Below are positions 26,831 to 36,563 of a DNA stretch of 64,000 nt, piece by piece (position 1 is the stretch's first letter; each line of letters starts with the position of its first letter). Under the pieces are notes generated by a model. That model worked only from the letters and a program-made list of their open reading frames with translations. It was not told where the DNA came from and ran no database searches. The stretch spans positions 62,001 to 126,000 of the forward strand of contig JAHHHQ010000052.1 in assembly GCA_019359285.1 (NCBI GenBank), written 5' to 3'. The translations under genes and the position numbers were made by a program. Source of the DNA: Nodosilinea sp. WJT8-NPBG4. Its GTDB lineage: Bacteria > Cyanobacteriota > Cyanobacteriia > Phormidesmidales > Phormidesmidaceae.

Positions 26831-29800
26831 TTATCCCCCTTCCAGCAAACCCTCCTCGGCGGGCACCCCAACGGGGATGTCAATACCCGGCGGCGGTTGT
26901 AAAGGCTGGTCGGCTTCCGGCGGCTCTGCCCCCAACTCGCGCAAAATCGGGGCCGCTGGCTCCGGCTCCTGCAAAAACACCGCCGACAGCACCGCTTGTA
27001 GTGTGGGAGCCATGGCAATACGGTTTTTGTAGACCAAAATCACCCGAGTCAGGGTGGGCAGCTGATTCTGCTCAGCCACGAGGTACAAGGGCTCTACGTA
27101 AATCAGCGACTGTTCGATGGGAATCACCAGCAAATTGCCCTGCTGGGCCTGAGACCCCTGGGTATCCCAAAGAGAAATGCGTTGGGAAATTTCAGGGTCT
27201 TGGTTGATGCGGGCCTCAATCTGCTCGGGGCCAAACACCAGCTCCTGTTTGGGAAAGCGGTAGAGCAGCCGCAGTCCGTAGCGATCGCCATCCGACCTCG
27301 CCGCCAGCCAGGCAATTAGGTTGTTGCGCTGGGCCGGGGTAAACAGCCGCAGCAGCACAAACTCCTCGGTGTCCTCCTGAGGCAGCTTCATAATCAGGTA
27401 GTAGGGCTCGACCTGTTGTGACTCTTTAGCGTAGATTTCGCTGGGGGCGCGCCACTGGTCTTCCCGGTTGTAAAACACCTGGGGATCAGTCATGTGGTAG
27501 GTCATGAGCGAGTCGGCCTGCACCGAAAACAGATCCTGCGGATAACGGATGTGAGTGCGCAGGCTATCGGGCATGGCCTCTAGCGGCTCAAACATGGCGG
27601 GCAGCAGCCGACTCCAGGTTTGAATGATCGGGTCGTTGGGATCAGCGATAAAGAAGCTGATCGCTCCGTTGTAGGCATCAATCACCACCTTGACTGAATT
27701 GCGAATGTAGTTGAAATCGTTGTCGCCGGGGTCAGAGTAGGGGTAGCGACCGCTGATAGTGTAGGCGTCGATCACCCAGTAGAGGTAGCCTTCGGTGTCC
27801 TGGGAGTCGTAGTTTTCAACGGTGAGGTTGGGGTCGCGATCGCGAAAGCCCTCAAAGCTAACTGTGCTCGGGGGGCGGCTGCCGTGGGTCGGGCCAGTGC
27901 CCCACCGCCGCGAGGCGTTACCGATGTCAGCGGCCACCAGGTAGGGGTCAGTGTCGAAGCGCAAGAAAGGGGCGATCGCCCGCACGCGATCGGCAATGTT
28001 GCGGCGAAACAGCAGTCGCGTATCGGCGGTAAAGTCCTCGGTAAACAGCATGCGCCAGTCGAGCAGGTAGCGGGCAAACAACAGCCGCCGCCACATGCTG
28101 CCCAGGTTGATGCCGCCCCGGCCCAGGTAAGAGGTATAAACATTCTCGTTGCCGCTGGGGTAGTCAAGCTCCAGCAGTTGGGTGTTGGTCATGACGTAGG
28201 TGTCGGTGAGCTCCCCAAAATACAGGCGCGGCTCCCCAATGGGAATGCTCTGGCGCACCTCATCGTTACTGGGTAGGTTGTTAATGCCGCTGACAAAGTA
28301 AGTCGGTAATCCGTCGGGGCCAGCGGTATTCACGGGGCTCATGGTAAAGCCGTAGCCATGGGTATAGACCAGGTGCTCATTCACCCAGGTTTTGGCAATC
28401 TCGGGCACCCGCTCGTAGTTGAGCTCCCGCGCCGAGATCATCACCTGGCGGCGCTCAGAGCGGCGGTCCTGGTTCAAAATGTTGTAGCGATCGAAGTCGG
28501 CGTCTTTAAACTCGTAGTACAGGCGAATCTGCTGAAGCTGACGGTTGCTGTCGAGCAGCGGACGCGAATCCCACAGCCGAATATTCTCGAGGGTAAGATC
28601 GTTTTGCTCCAGGTCTTCAGCGTTGAGGTTGCCGCTAGAGTCAAAGGGTTCTGACTCAATAGCCTCCAAATCAAAAGCCGCGCGGGTGAGCGCAATAGAA
28701 TTAGTAATGTAGGGGCGCTCACGCTGAAGTTCGTTGGGCTGTACTATCAGCCGTTGCACTATAGCAGGCACCAGCACCAAGCCCAATAGCGTTAACACCA
28801 GGTAGCCACAGATGCCTTTGATCAGCAGGCTGGCGTGCCCCATCCCCGCCCACCACCCCCGAGGAGCTTTAGCGACACCAGCGGGAGGACCTTTGCGCAT
28901 GGGGTTGATGTAGGTCGGGGTCCACAGCAGCCCTCGGCTGAAAAAGACAAGCCCCAACCCCAGAGTAAAGAGCGACAGCAGCCAGTTGGCAGGCAGCACC
29001 ACGTTGACGTGGGCGTAGCCAGCGCCATACACCACGCCTTCGTTGGAATAGAGCACGTCGTAGCGCTCTAACCAGTGACTAAAGCTGGTAGCCAAAAACA
29101 GCAGTCCAGCCAGGCTGTAGAGGTGCTGCTGCTGAGCGTCTGAAAAGCCATAGAAACGCCCTTGGCTGAGGGTATTATCCCTGAGTAAATAAACCAGATA
29201 CACGCTGACCAGAGTGAAAAAGAGTCCGCCAACCACCCAAAATTCAAGCAGGCGCAGCACCGGTAGCCGAAAAATATAGAAAGCAATGTCACGGTTGAAG
29301 ATCGGCTCTGTCTGACCGTAGGGCACCGGGTCGAGGGAAAGCAGCACTGTAGGCCACTGCTTGGCCAAAATCAGCCCGTAGCCAAGACTCATGAGCATTG
29401 CCGCCAGTCGCCCCAGCTGTCGGGGATAGAGCAAAAAGGCCACGGTGCTAATGCCCAATGCGATCAGCAGCCAGGGCTGAGCAATGAAAATTTGGCCAAC
29501 GACCGTAAACAGCTGTAGCTTGGGCCACAGGGCGAGGGGCGTGGTGGAATCGTAGAGGGTGGTGGTCTGCTGCCAAAAATCGCCGGCAATTTGCCCCTGG
29601 TAAATCAGCTGCAAGCCCAGCAAAAAACTCAGGGTGACCCCCAACAACAGCAGCCCACCGAGGCCTAGACTACTGGCCTGATCGCGGCGATCGCTAGGTT
29701 TCTCCATCGGCTGAGCGCGATCGGCCAAGGTCAGGTTGCCCCAGGTAAAGCCCAGGGTGCACAGAATAGGAATAATACCGAGCAGCAGCTGTGATTTAAG

Positions 29801-29959
29801 CCGCAGCCCAAACACCTCCAGGTAGTTGACTTCCTCAAACCAAAGTCGCTCGGCCTGAAGATTGATAACCGCATCGAAAAAGAGCAGAGTTAGCAGCCCT
29901 AGCCCTAGACCCAGCCACCCCCAGCGGGGCAGACTCTTTGCAAACGCCTTAGTGATCAT
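26831..29959 (-). CDS. UPF0182 family large membrane protein
   Basis: 1042 residues, the usual length of this cyanobacterial and actinobacterial family. About seven membrane helices fill residues 12-385 (first one WLGLGLGLLTLLFF). A large extracytoplasmic domain follows with family segments such as ELNYERVPEIAKTWVNEHLV, YTHGYGFTMSPVN and SFFIADPNDPIIQTW, ending in a proline-rich tail. Function is not established for the family. A DUF4079 gene lies 66 bp upstream on the same strand. Confidence 0.93.
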   Translation of the reverse strand: MITKAFAKSLPRWGWLGLGLGLLTLLFFDAVINLQAERLWFEEVNYLEVFGLRLKSQLLLGIIPILCTLGFTWGNLTLADRAQPMEKPSDRRDQASSLGLGGLLLLGVTLSFLLGLQLIYQGQIAGDFWQQTTTLYDSTTPLALWPKLQLFTVVGQIFIAQPWLLIALGISTVAFLLYPRQLGRLAAMLMSLGYGLILAKQWPTVLLSLDPVPYGQTEPIFNRDIAFYIFRLPVLRLLEFWVVGGLFFTLVSVYLVYLLRDNTLSQGRFYGFSDAQQQHLYSLAGLLFLATSFSHWLERYDVLYSNEGVVYGAGYAHVNVVLPANWLLSLFTLGLGLVFFSRGLLWTPTYINPMRKGPPAGVAKAPRGWWAGMGHASLLIKGICGYLVLTLLGLVLVPAIVQRLIVQPNELQRERPYITNSIALTRAAFDLEAIESEPFDSSGNLNAEDLEQNDLTLENIRLWDSRPLLDSNRQLQQIRLYYEFKDADFDRYNILNQDRRSERRQVMISARELNYERVPEIAKTWVNEHLVYTHGYGFTMSPVNTAGPDGLPTYFVSGINNLPSNDEVRQSIPIGEPRLYFGELTDTYVMTNTQLLELDYPSGNENVYTSYLGRGGINLGSMWRRLLFARYLLDWRMLFTEDFTADTRLLFRRNIADRVRAIAPFLRFDTDPYLVAADIGNASRRWGTGPTHGSRPPSTVSFEGFRDRDPNLTVENYDSQDTEGYLYWVIDAYTISGRYPYSDPGDNDFNYIRNSVKVVIDAYNGAISFFIADPNDPIIQTWSRLLPAMFEPLEAMPDSLRTHIRYPQDLFSVQADSLMTYHMTDPQVFYNREDQWRAPSEIYAKESQQVEPYYLIMKLPQEDTEEFVLLRLFTPAQRNNLIAWLAARSDGDRYGLRLLYRFPKQELVFGPEQIEARINQDPEISQRISLWDTQGSQAQQGNLLVIPIEQSLIYVEPLYLVAEQNQLPTLTRVILVYKNRIAMAPTLQAVLSAVFLQEPEPAAPILRELGAEPPEADQPLQPPPGIDIPVGVPAEEGLLEGG

Positions 29960-30025
29960 GGGCCCTACGGATCGACACCTACCCCAGCAGTGCCTAGATT
30001 GTAGCGCCGCCGGGTTGAGCCGCTA

Positions 30026-30715
30026 TCAACAGCTCTTGTTCTCAAAGTCGCACTGGTAGATAAAGGGCTCTTGCCACTGCAGCGGAATTTCGAGCAGATC
30101 GCGCACGCCAGTCACCCCCTGGCTAATGAACAGCAGCACCGCCACGGTGTTGAGGGCAGCGTGGGTCAGCCGCCAGCGCTTAGACTTGTAAATTTCGGGC
30201 AGGGTGGCGAGGGCAAAGATCATCAGCATGGCCGCCGCCATACCCAAATAGAAGTGAGATATTTGCCACTCATAGCCGCGCCGAAACACTCCCGGCTGCA
30301 TCCCCAATAGCCAGAGCCCCATGCCGGTCAGCGTCGCAAAGGTACCCCGCCAAACACGGCTGCTGGAGCGATATAGCAATACCAGAGCCCCCAGGGTAAA
30401 CACGTACATAGCCACCACAAACACCCCTCGAAAGGGCTCTTCAGCCCAAACATTTTCCTGGGCAAGGGTCTTGAAAATCGGATGGGCTAAACCCAAAAGC
30501 ACCAAACTCACCACTGCCCCAGACAGCCATTGCCCAACCCGCACATGCTCTTTGCCGACCACCGGGGGAAGAGTAGTTTTGGCTTTGTCGGCCACGGCCA
30601 AGCGTCGCTGGCGGGTCTGCACCGCAAGATAAACGGCTACACCGATCAACGGCATTACCACCGTAACGGCCAGAAACGGGTGCAGCAGTCTGAGCAGATC
30701 GGGGGCATCGAGCAT
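30026..30715 (-). CDS. DUF4079 membrane protein
   Basis: 229 residues with about five to six hydrophobic helices. It begins LLRLLHPFLAVTVVMPLIG and has conserved His-containing helices (GLAHPIFK, ISHFYLGMAAAMLMIF, RLTHAALNTVAVLLF) typical of DUF4079, a family found across cyanobacteria and thought to be cytochrome-b561-like from its His pattern (my inference). The C-terminus ends QCDFENKSC. Same strand as the UPF0182 gene, so possibly co-transcribed. Confidence 0.85.
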   Translation of the reverse strand: MLDAPDLLRLLHPFLAVTVVMPLIGVAVYLAVQTRQRRLAVADKAKTTLPPVVGKEHVRVGQWLSGAVVSLVLLGLAHPIFKTLAQENVWAEEPFRGVFVVAMYVFTLGALVLLYRSSSRVWRGTFATLTGMGLWLLGMQPGVFRRGYEWQISHFYLGMAAAMLMIFALATLPEIYKSKRWRLTHAALNTVAVLLFISQGVTGVRDLLEIPLQWQEPFIYQCDFENKSC

Positions 30716-30897
30716 GGAGCTTCCTAAAAAGAGAGGGCGTGGTGGGGTAAGTTTTTCTTACTTTAGGGCACAGCCCTAAACCGGCACCGTGATTCGCCGC
30801 ACAATCTCGAGTAGGTAACCCGAGCGACGATCAAAGACCGGCCCTGATGGGCCATCGCCCCGCCCCACGCGTTTACAGGTGTATCTTAGCGATGCTG

Positions 30898-31665
30898 CTA
30901 AGCCCAAAGATTAAAGCGAGATAAGTGCTGCTCAAGGGCCTTGGGAATCTGCTTGGCGATGTCGGTTTTGGTCTTAAAGGTCAGCCGGTTCTGAACGGGC
31001 AGGTCAAAGGGATACTGCCCGACAATGTCCGATCGCTCCATTTGGGCCAGCAAAATCTGCTCGGCGGGCTTTGCCTGGAGCGCATAGCCCATCTCCACAC
31101 ACACGTGGGGGCTAGGCACTAGCAGCGTGGTGTTGCCCTCCACCGCTGTAATCGGGGTGCCATCGGCCACAAACAGCAGTGACTTGCGAATTTTGCGGGT
31201 AAGCGCGCTGTTAAGCCGGGCCGGGCCGTCGCTGAGCCGCTGAGACACCTCTAGGGTGAGGGCAATGCGAGACTTTTTGTTGAAGCTTGCGATCGCATCA
31301 GTGAGAGCCTGGTGCAGAGCCTCGGCCGACTCGCTGTACTCCTGCTGGTAGCAGAAGTAGACAATCGGCTCTAGGCGAGCCATGACATCCAGCTTGGTAA
31401 AGTAGATCTCGTGGCTGATCAGGTCAATGTTAGCGATGCCGTAGCCACCGCTGCCCTCGATGTAAAACTCTACGGTTTCGCCATCGAGATACCGCTGAAA
31501 CCAGGCCGACTGCTTCACATCGGCACTGTCGTCTAAAAAATCAGCCCGCAGTGCCGACTTCAACAGGCTGTTTTTGCTCAGTCGCAGGTCGTGGGGCCGC
31601 AACTCTAAATCTCGCACCGGCTCGTAGGCTTCGAGATACCAGGCTTTGAGGGCAATAATGGCCAT
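30898..31665 (-). CDS. Conserved protein of unknown function, nucleotide-sensor-like C-terminus
   Basis: 255 residues, soluble. The N-terminal half (LKAWYLEAYEPVRDLELRPH) has no known motif to me. The C-terminal half holds PSPHVCVEMGYALQ, EQILLAQMER and GQYPFDLPVQNRLTF, which recall the pattern (P-N-V-x-x-E-x-G-Y-A, then P-F-D-L) in TIR-like or nucleotide-binding effector proteins. That resemblance is weak and from memory. No defence genes are next to it. Confidence 0.75.
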   Translation of the reverse strand: MAIIALKAWYLEAYEPVRDLELRPHDLRLSKNSLLKSALRADFLDDSADVKQSAWFQRYLDGETVEFYIEGSGGYGIANIDLISHEIYFTKLDVMARLEPIVYFCYQQEYSESAEALHQALTDAIASFNKKSRIALTLEVSQRLSDGPARLNSALTRKIRKSLLFVADGTPITAVEGNTTLLVPSPHVCVEMGYALQAKPAEQILLAQMERSDIVGQYPFDLPVQNRLTFKTKTDIAKQIPKALEQHLSRFNLWA

Positions 31666-31994
31666 AACGAGTCATCCTCTAGGGCGGTGGGCTGGCCCTT
31701 GGGGCCGGTGTGCTCGGGCGCGAGTCCGAAATATCGCTTGATTCTAAGGCCAGATCAAGATTTGGATAGGAACAAAATCGAAAGAAATGTTGAGTTCGCA
31801 CAACTTAGGGCTTACAACGCCTTAGAGGCTAGGGTTTTGAACCAATATCAGCACATTTTCTCCAAGTTGCTGCTTTAGGCGCCGCGCCCGTCGCTATCGC
31901 ATAGTTCAATTGTACTAAATTTTTCACAATAGCGGAGGACTTGGTTTAGGCTATTTGGGTCCGCTCCTGTGCTTTGCCCCCAAGGATGCTTGCC
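31666..31994. other. Intergenic region between divergent genes
   Basis: About 330 bp. A 63-codon frame (31687-31878) has neither a ribosome site nor a family look. The AT-rich part at 31908-31935 is the likely promoter zone of the GST gene. No repeat or RNA motif recognised. Confidence 0.4.
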
Positions 31995-32681
31995 ATGATC
32001 GACCTCTATTATTGGACGACCCCCAACGGCCACAAGGTCACCATTTTTCTCGAAGAAGCTGATGTCGACTACACCATCAAGCCCATCAACATCGGCAAGG
32101 GCGATCAGTTTAACCCCGACTTTCTAGCGATCGCGCCCAACAACCGCATCCCCGCCATCGTCGATCACGAGCCAGCCGACGGTGGCGAACCCCTGAGCCT
32201 GTTTGAGTCAGGGGCGATTTTGCAGTATTTAGCAGAGAAGACCGGGCAGTTTTTGCCGTCGGGGCTGCGCGATCGCGCCCAGGTCATGCAGTGGCTTTTT
32301 TGGCAGATGGGCGGGCTAGGGCCCATGCTGGGCCAAAACCACCACTTTGGCAGCTACGCCCCTGAGAAAATTCCCTATGCCATCAACCGCTACGTCAAAG
32401 AAACCGAGCGCCTCTACGGTGTTCTAGATCGGCAGCTTGAGGGCAAAGACTTTATCGCTGGCGACTACTCCATTGCCGATATGGCTTGCTACCCCTGGAT
32501 TGTGCCCTACGAAACCCAGCAGCAAAACCTAGAAGATTTCCCCAATCTGAAGCGCTGGTTTGAGGCGATCAAAGCCCGGCCAGCGGTGGAGCGGGCCTAT
32601 GCGATCGCCGAGTCAATGCGCGCTGAATCAACCATGAGCGATGAGGCCAAGGCCATCTTGTTTGGCCAGGGAAGACGGTAG
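31995..32681 (+). CDS. Glutathione S-transferase, YfcG/Ure2-like disulfide oxidoreductase
   Basis: 228 residues. The N-terminal thioredoxin fold begins IDLYYWTTPNGHKVTIFLEE, as in YfcG/YghU-type enzymes where TPNG binds glutathione. The NRIPAIVDHE and LFESGAILQYLAE motifs follow. The C-terminal helical domain includes IAGDYSIADMACYPWI. Start ATG 31995 fits the family; the longer frame starts with TTG. Likely role: glutathione-dependent disulfide or peroxide reduction in the cytoplasm. It converges with a TetR-type regulator gene. Confidence 0.92.
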   Translation: MIDLYYWTTPNGHKVTIFLEEADVDYTIKPINIGKGDQFNPDFLAIAPNNRIPAIVDHEPADGGEPLSLFESGAILQYLAEKTGQFLPSGLRDRAQVMQWLFWQMGGLGPMLGQNHHFGSYAPEKIPYAINRYVKETERLYGVLDRQLEGKDFIAGDYSIADMACYPWIVPYETQQQNLEDFPNLKRWFEAIKARPAVERAYAIAESMRAESTMSDEAKAILFGQGRR

Positions 32682-32694
32682 GAGCAGCAAGGGA

Positions 32695-32786
32695 AAGTTT
32701 TGAATTTTGAGTGTTGAGTTTTGAATTGGGCTTCTAACTTAAAACTCAAAATTAAACATTCAAAACTCTCCCACTCCCATCTCTCT
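32695..32786. repeat. TTTTGAGT/ACTCAAAA dispersed repeat
   Basis: Contains TTTTGAATTTTGAGTGTTGAG, then AACTTAAAACTCAAAATT and CTCCCACTCCCATCTC, forming an imperfect fold-back. The same word set is found at 39.3 kb inside a coding sequence and at 56.4 kb between genes. Confidence 0.6.
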
Positions 32787-33395
32787 CTAGGTCAGCACGC
32801 CGTTCAAAAAGATATCCGTCAAACACTCCGCCAGGTCTTTCATCGCCTGGGGCGAGGCGGCTTCGTCGCCAAGGGTGTCTTGGCTAAAGCCCGCAACGGT
32901 AAACATGCCCAGAAATACTCGCGCTACCATGCGGGCATTCATCGGTCGGTAAACGCCACGATCCATAGCGGTTTGAAAGAAAGCTTCGGCAACGTCGATC
33001 ATTTTGCCGATCACTTCGGTTTGAATTTGCTCCCGCAGCTCGGGGTGAAACTGCGCTTCCATAAAGCACACTCGCATCAGAGCCGAGTTCTTTTGCAGAT
33101 TGAGCATGCGCCGCTGCATGACCTGACCGATCGCCTTGTAGCTGGCCATCTCGCTTAGCTCAGTCAGCAAGTCGGTGAGAATTTCGACCCAGCCCTGGCT
33201 GGCCACCGCCACTAGAATGGCCTTCTTGTTCTCAAAATGACGAAATAGAGTGCCCTCGGCTACTCCGGCGGTCTGGGCTAGCTCACGGGTGGTTGTGCCC
33301 CCGTAACCATGTTTTGCAAATAGCTTTAGGGCCGCTTTTAGAATTTTGGTCTCCGTATCGGTTTCCGCAGGGGCGGTTTTGAAGAAAGGCACCAT
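32787..33395 (-). CDS. TetR/AcrR family transcriptional regulator
   Basis: 202 residues from ATG 33395 (MVPFFKTAPAETDTETKIL). The N-terminal helix-turn-helix is clear: ILKAALKLFAKHGYGGTTTRELAQTAGVAEGTLFRHFENKKAIL (about 15-58). The C-terminal ligand-binding half (about 70-200) is hydrophobic and variable as usual. The 28 residues of a longer frame do not look like the family. The target is unknown; it may regulate itself or the convergent GST gene's neighbourhood. Confidence 0.92.
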   Translation of the reverse strand: MVPFFKTAPAETDTETKILKAALKLFAKHGYGGTTTRELAQTAGVAEGTLFRHFENKKAILVAVASQGWVEILTDLLTELSEMASYKAIGQVMQRRMLNLQKNSALMRVCFMEAQFHPELREQIQTEVIGKMIDVAEAFFQTAMDRGVYRPMNARMVARVFLGMFTVAGFSQDTLGDEAASPQAMKDLAECLTDIFLNGVLT

Positions 33396-33542
33396 CACAA
33401 AAACCCTCAAGAGTAAGCACAGATCGGCTTCTGTGGCCCATTGTGCCCCCATTTCTCCGAAGCCCGGAGCCGGGTTCACATAACCTCATAAAACCTGAGA
33501 TAACTACTCTTAAGGGTGTTGGTTGATGGCCCTAAACCAAAG

Positions 33543-34106
33543 CTAGGCTGCCGGTTCAGCAGCAGCTAGGGTCTGCTTCACGATCGCATCGCTGATCTGC
33601 CGCTGTAGGGCAGCATCGTCGGCGGAGCGCTCCAAAATACTGTTGAACGTATCGATCGAAAGCCCGTCGGCCTCAATTGCTTTTTCCATATCGCCTTCGG
33701 TGCTCTGGCGAATGGCAATGATACGATCTACGGCAGCTTTAAACTTTTTGTCGTCTTTTTTAGAAATTTTGGCTTTCTCAGCAATTTTAGCCATGTCTTC
33801 GGGGCCTTCGGCAGCACCGGTGAGCTGAGTCTCTGCGATCGCATTAAATCGCTCAATGGTCAGCCCTTCATCTTCGACGGCCTTGGCCATCTCTTGCTCG
33901 GCCTGGAGGCGTAGGGTTTGTACCTGCTGGTAAACCTTGGCAAAGGTAGCAATGTCGGTATCGTCAAGGGGCGCACTGGCGTCAACCTGAGGCACTTCTA
34001 CCACAGTAGCCTGGGCGAGCAGCGGGGATGATGGGCCAGCCCAAGCTGCCCCTGGGGTCAGCCATGCCAGCACTATTAGTAAAGCAGCAACACAATATCT
34101 CACCAT
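33543..34106 (-). CDS. DUF4168 periplasmic protein
   Basis: 187 residues. A signal peptide (VRYCVAALLIVLAWLTPGAAWA, cut after about 23) precedes a helical domain with the repeated DUF4168 pattern: EGLTIERFNAIAETQ and its counterpart DGLSIDTFNSILERS, two related halves with KVYQQVQTLRLQAEQEM between. The family is periplasmic and of unknown function in cyanobacteria. Same strand as the formaldehyde genes but separated by 51 bp. Confidence 0.88.
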   Translation of the reverse strand: MVRYCVAALLIVLAWLTPGAAWAGPSSPLLAQATVVEVPQVDASAPLDDTDIATFAKVYQQVQTLRLQAEQEMAKAVEDEGLTIERFNAIAETQLTGAAEGPEDMAKIAEKAKISKKDDKKFKAAVDRIIAIRQSTEGDMEKAIEADGLSIDTFNSILERSADDAALQRQISDAIVKQTLAAAEPAA

Positions 34107-34157
34107 AGCGGAGTCTCCTAATAACGCGAAATGTCAGTTTGAACAATTTTCCCTAGC

Positions 34158-35009
34158 CTAGCCCTTTGTTAGCACATCGGCATGGTGACGCAGATGGTCG
34201 GCCATAAACGACGCCATAAAAAAGTAGCTGTGATCGTAGTCCGGCTGCATGCGTAAAACTAGGGGTTGTCCGGCCTCTTTGCAGGCGTCTGCAAAAACGT
34301 CGGGCAGCAGTTGGCCCTGGGTCAAAAAATTATCGGCGGTGCCCTGGTCGATCAAGATGGTGCGATCGCGCTGAGGGTGAACCTTCACCAGCTCCGTCGC
34401 GTCGTAGGCCTTCCAGCTATCAGTGTCTGAGCCCAGATAGCCCGAGAATGCTTTCTGACCCCAGGGACATTGAGAAGGGGCAGCGATCGGCGCAAAGGCC
34501 GAGATCGACTTGAACAGGTCGGGGTTGCGCAAACCGCACACCAAGGCCCCGTGGCCTCCCATGGAGTGGCCAAAAATGCCCATGCGATCGCGCCGCACCG
34601 AAAATTTTTGGGCAATTAGCTCTGGTAGCTCTTGCACTACATAGCTGTACATAGAGTAGTTTTTGCTCCAGGGCGCTTCCGTGGCATCCACGTAGAACCC
34701 AGCTCCGATGCCAAAATCCCATGCCTCCGCTTCATCGGGCACCCCTTCGCCGCGAGGGCTGGTGTCGGGGGCCACCAGCATCAACCCGTGCTCGGCGGCG
34801 TAGCGCTGTGCCCCAGCCTTGCTGGTGAAGTTGTCTTCGGTGCAGGTTAAACCTGATAGGTAAAACAGCAGCGGCACTGGGCCAGCCTGCGCCTGGGGCG
34901 GCACAAACACCGCGAATCGCATCTCGCAGTTGCAGACAGCCGACGGATGGCTGTAGTAGCCGACCGTGCCACCAAAGCAGGCATGTTGTTTATGCAGAGT
35001 AAGGGCCAT
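34158..35009 (-). CDS. fghA: S-formylglutathione hydrolase
   Basis: 283 residues, alpha/beta hydrolase. The nucleophile is in GIFGHSMGGHGALV (near residue 149). LFYLSGLTCTEDNF and LMLVAPDTSPRGEGVPDE are diagnostic for the family, and the catalytic His is in DYDHSYFF near 262. Converts S-formylglutathione to formate and glutathione, the second step of glutathione-dependent formaldehyde removal. The first-step enzyme gene is 139 bp upstream on the same strand. Confidence 0.95.
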   Translation of the reverse strand: MALTLHKQHACFGGTVGYYSHPSAVCNCEMRFAVFVPPQAQAGPVPLLFYLSGLTCTEDNFTSKAGAQRYAAEHGLMLVAPDTSPRGEGVPDEAEAWDFGIGAGFYVDATEAPWSKNYSMYSYVVQELPELIAQKFSVRRDRMGIFGHSMGGHGALVCGLRNPDLFKSISAFAPIAAPSQCPWGQKAFSGYLGSDTDSWKAYDATELVKVHPQRDRTILIDQGTADNFLTQGQLLPDVFADACKEAGQPLVLRMQPDYDHSYFFMASFMADHLRHHADVLTKG

Positions 35010-35031
35010 AGGGGTAGAGGGTAGAGAGTTT

Positions 35032-35137
35032 GTGGGATAGCCGTCTCGGCTGTCTATCCGGGACAGGCAAGATGCCTGTCCTACAAGAGAGAAACTGGTA
35101 GCTTTTGTTGGCTTGTGAGATAGCCGTCCCGGCTGTC
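35032..35137. repeat. Direct repeats with a central hairpin
   Basis: Two 23-bp copies (GTGGGATAGCCGTCTCGG... at 35032-35054 and GTGAGATAGCCGTCCCGG... at 35115-35137) flank a perfect hairpin GGACAGGCA-AGA-TGCCTGTCC at 35061-35081. It fills the spacer between the two formaldehyde genes. It looks like a dispersed intergenic element. Confidence 0.6.
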
Positions 35138-35147
35138 AAAGAAAAGC

Positions 35148-36257
35148 CTAAAACGTCACCACGCTGCGGATACTCTCACCCCGGTGCATGAGGTCGAAGG
35201 CAGTATTGATTTCGTCCAGAGGCATAACGTGGGTGATCAGGTCGTCGATATTGATTTTGCCGTCCATGTACCAATCCACAATCTTGGGAACGTCGGTGCG
35301 GCCCCTGGCTCCACCAAAGGCAGTGCCTTTCCACTCCCGCCCGGTCACCAGCTGAAAGGGACGGGTGCTAATTTCTTCACCCGCAGCGGCGACACCGACA
35401 ATGACGCTGACGCCCCAGCCCTTGTGGCAGCACTCCAACGCCTGGCGCATCAAGTTCACATTGCCTACGCATTCAAAGCTGTAGTCGGCCCCGCCGCCCG
35501 TGAGTTCCACCAGGAAGGCTACCAAGTCGCCTTCCACTTCCTTCGGATTGACGAAGTGAGTCATGCCAAATTTAGTCGCCAATTCCTGGCGGTTGGGGTT
35601 AATGTCAACGCCGATGATTTTGTTGGCCCCCACCATGCGGCAGCCCTGGATAACGTTGAGGCCAATGCCGCCGAGGCCAAACACCACCACGTTAGTACCG
35701 GGTTCAACTTTGGCGGTGTTGATCACCGCGCCCAAGCCCGTGGTGACGCCGCAGCCGATGTAGCAAACCTTCTCAAACGGTGCGTCAGAGCGAATTTTAG
35801 CTAGAGCAATTTCTGGCACCACCGTGTAGTTCGAGAAGGTGGAGGTGCCCATGTAGTGAAACAACGGCTCGCCACCCAGAGAAAATCGACTGCTGCCATC
35901 GGGCATGAGACCCCGCCCCTGGGTGAGGCGGATGGCCTGGCAGAGGTTGGTCTTGAAGCTGAGGCAGTATTCGCACTGACGGCACTCAGGTACGTATAGC
36001 GGAATCACGTGATCGCCGGGCTTGAGGCTGGTAACCCCAGGGCCGACTTCAGCCACCACGCCGGCCCCCTCGTGACCCAGAACTGCTGGAAATAACCCTT
36101 CGGGATCTTTGCCAGAGAGGGTGTAGGCATCGGTGTGGCAAATGCCGGTGGCTTTAATTTCGACTAGAACCTCACCCTCGCGGGGCCCCTCTAGCTGCAC
36201 GGTTTCGATAGTCAGGGGTTGGCCAGGGCCAAGGGCAACGGCGGCTCTAACATCCAC
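35148..36257 (-). CDS. S-(hydroxymethyl)glutathione dehydrogenase, class III alcohol dehydrogenase
   Basis: 369 residues, zinc-dependent MDR enzyme. The catalytic zinc ligands lie in EIKATGICHTDAYTLSG and GHEGAGVV, and the four structural Cys in PECRQCEYCLSFKTNLC. The NAD site is VVFGLGGIGLNVIQG. The class III features GSSRFSLGGEPLFHYMGTSTFSNYTV are present. Oxidises the formaldehyde-glutathione adduct to S-formylglutathione, which the next gene hydrolyses. Confidence 0.96.
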   Translation of the reverse strand: MDVRAAVALGPGQPLTIETVQLEGPREGEVLVEIKATGICHTDAYTLSGKDPEGLFPAVLGHEGAGVVAEVGPGVTSLKPGDHVIPLYVPECRQCEYCLSFKTNLCQAIRLTQGRGLMPDGSSRFSLGGEPLFHYMGTSTFSNYTVVPEIALAKIRSDAPFEKVCYIGCGVTTGLGAVINTAKVEPGTNVVVFGLGGIGLNVIQGCRMVGANKIIGVDINPNRQELATKFGMTHFVNPKEVEGDLVAFLVELTGGGADYSFECVGNVNLMRQALECCHKGWGVSVIVGVAAAGEEISTRPFQLVTGREWKGTAFGGARGRTDVPKIVDWYMDGKINIDDLITHVMPLDEINTAFDLMHRGESIRSVVTF

Positions 36258-36563
36258 GGGCGAAGTCTCCTTATAGTCAATTAAACTCTGGCGTTGGTGT
36301 TGGTGCAGTGCTCCACTGTCGCTTGGTACCAGCGCGTGTAATCTAAATCTGCAATTTAGGCTTTGGCTGGTCGGGCAGGGGCTGAAACCGGTTCAACTGA
36401 GCTGTTGCAACACTTTAGTCAGCTTACCGACTTTGAGCTGCTTAGGCCATCTGTCAGCTTTCTCAGACATAGCTCGGCAAAATGGCCGATGTGAGGGTAA
36501 ATAGTTACCGCACCCCTTAGCACAGGGGCATCTTAAGCGCACCAAGCTTTCTGCATCTACGAT
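36258..36563. other. Intergenic region between divergent genes
   Basis: 306 bp separating the class III ADH gene from the pilin-like gene. No hairpin with a T-run, no repeat family member and no known RNA motif seen. Small frames here lack support. Promoters for both genes are presumably inside. Confidence 0.35.

Noticed and set aside
31687..31878. 63-codon frame in the spacer before the GST gene
   Set aside because: No start signal, no family pattern, and it runs through a likely promoter region.
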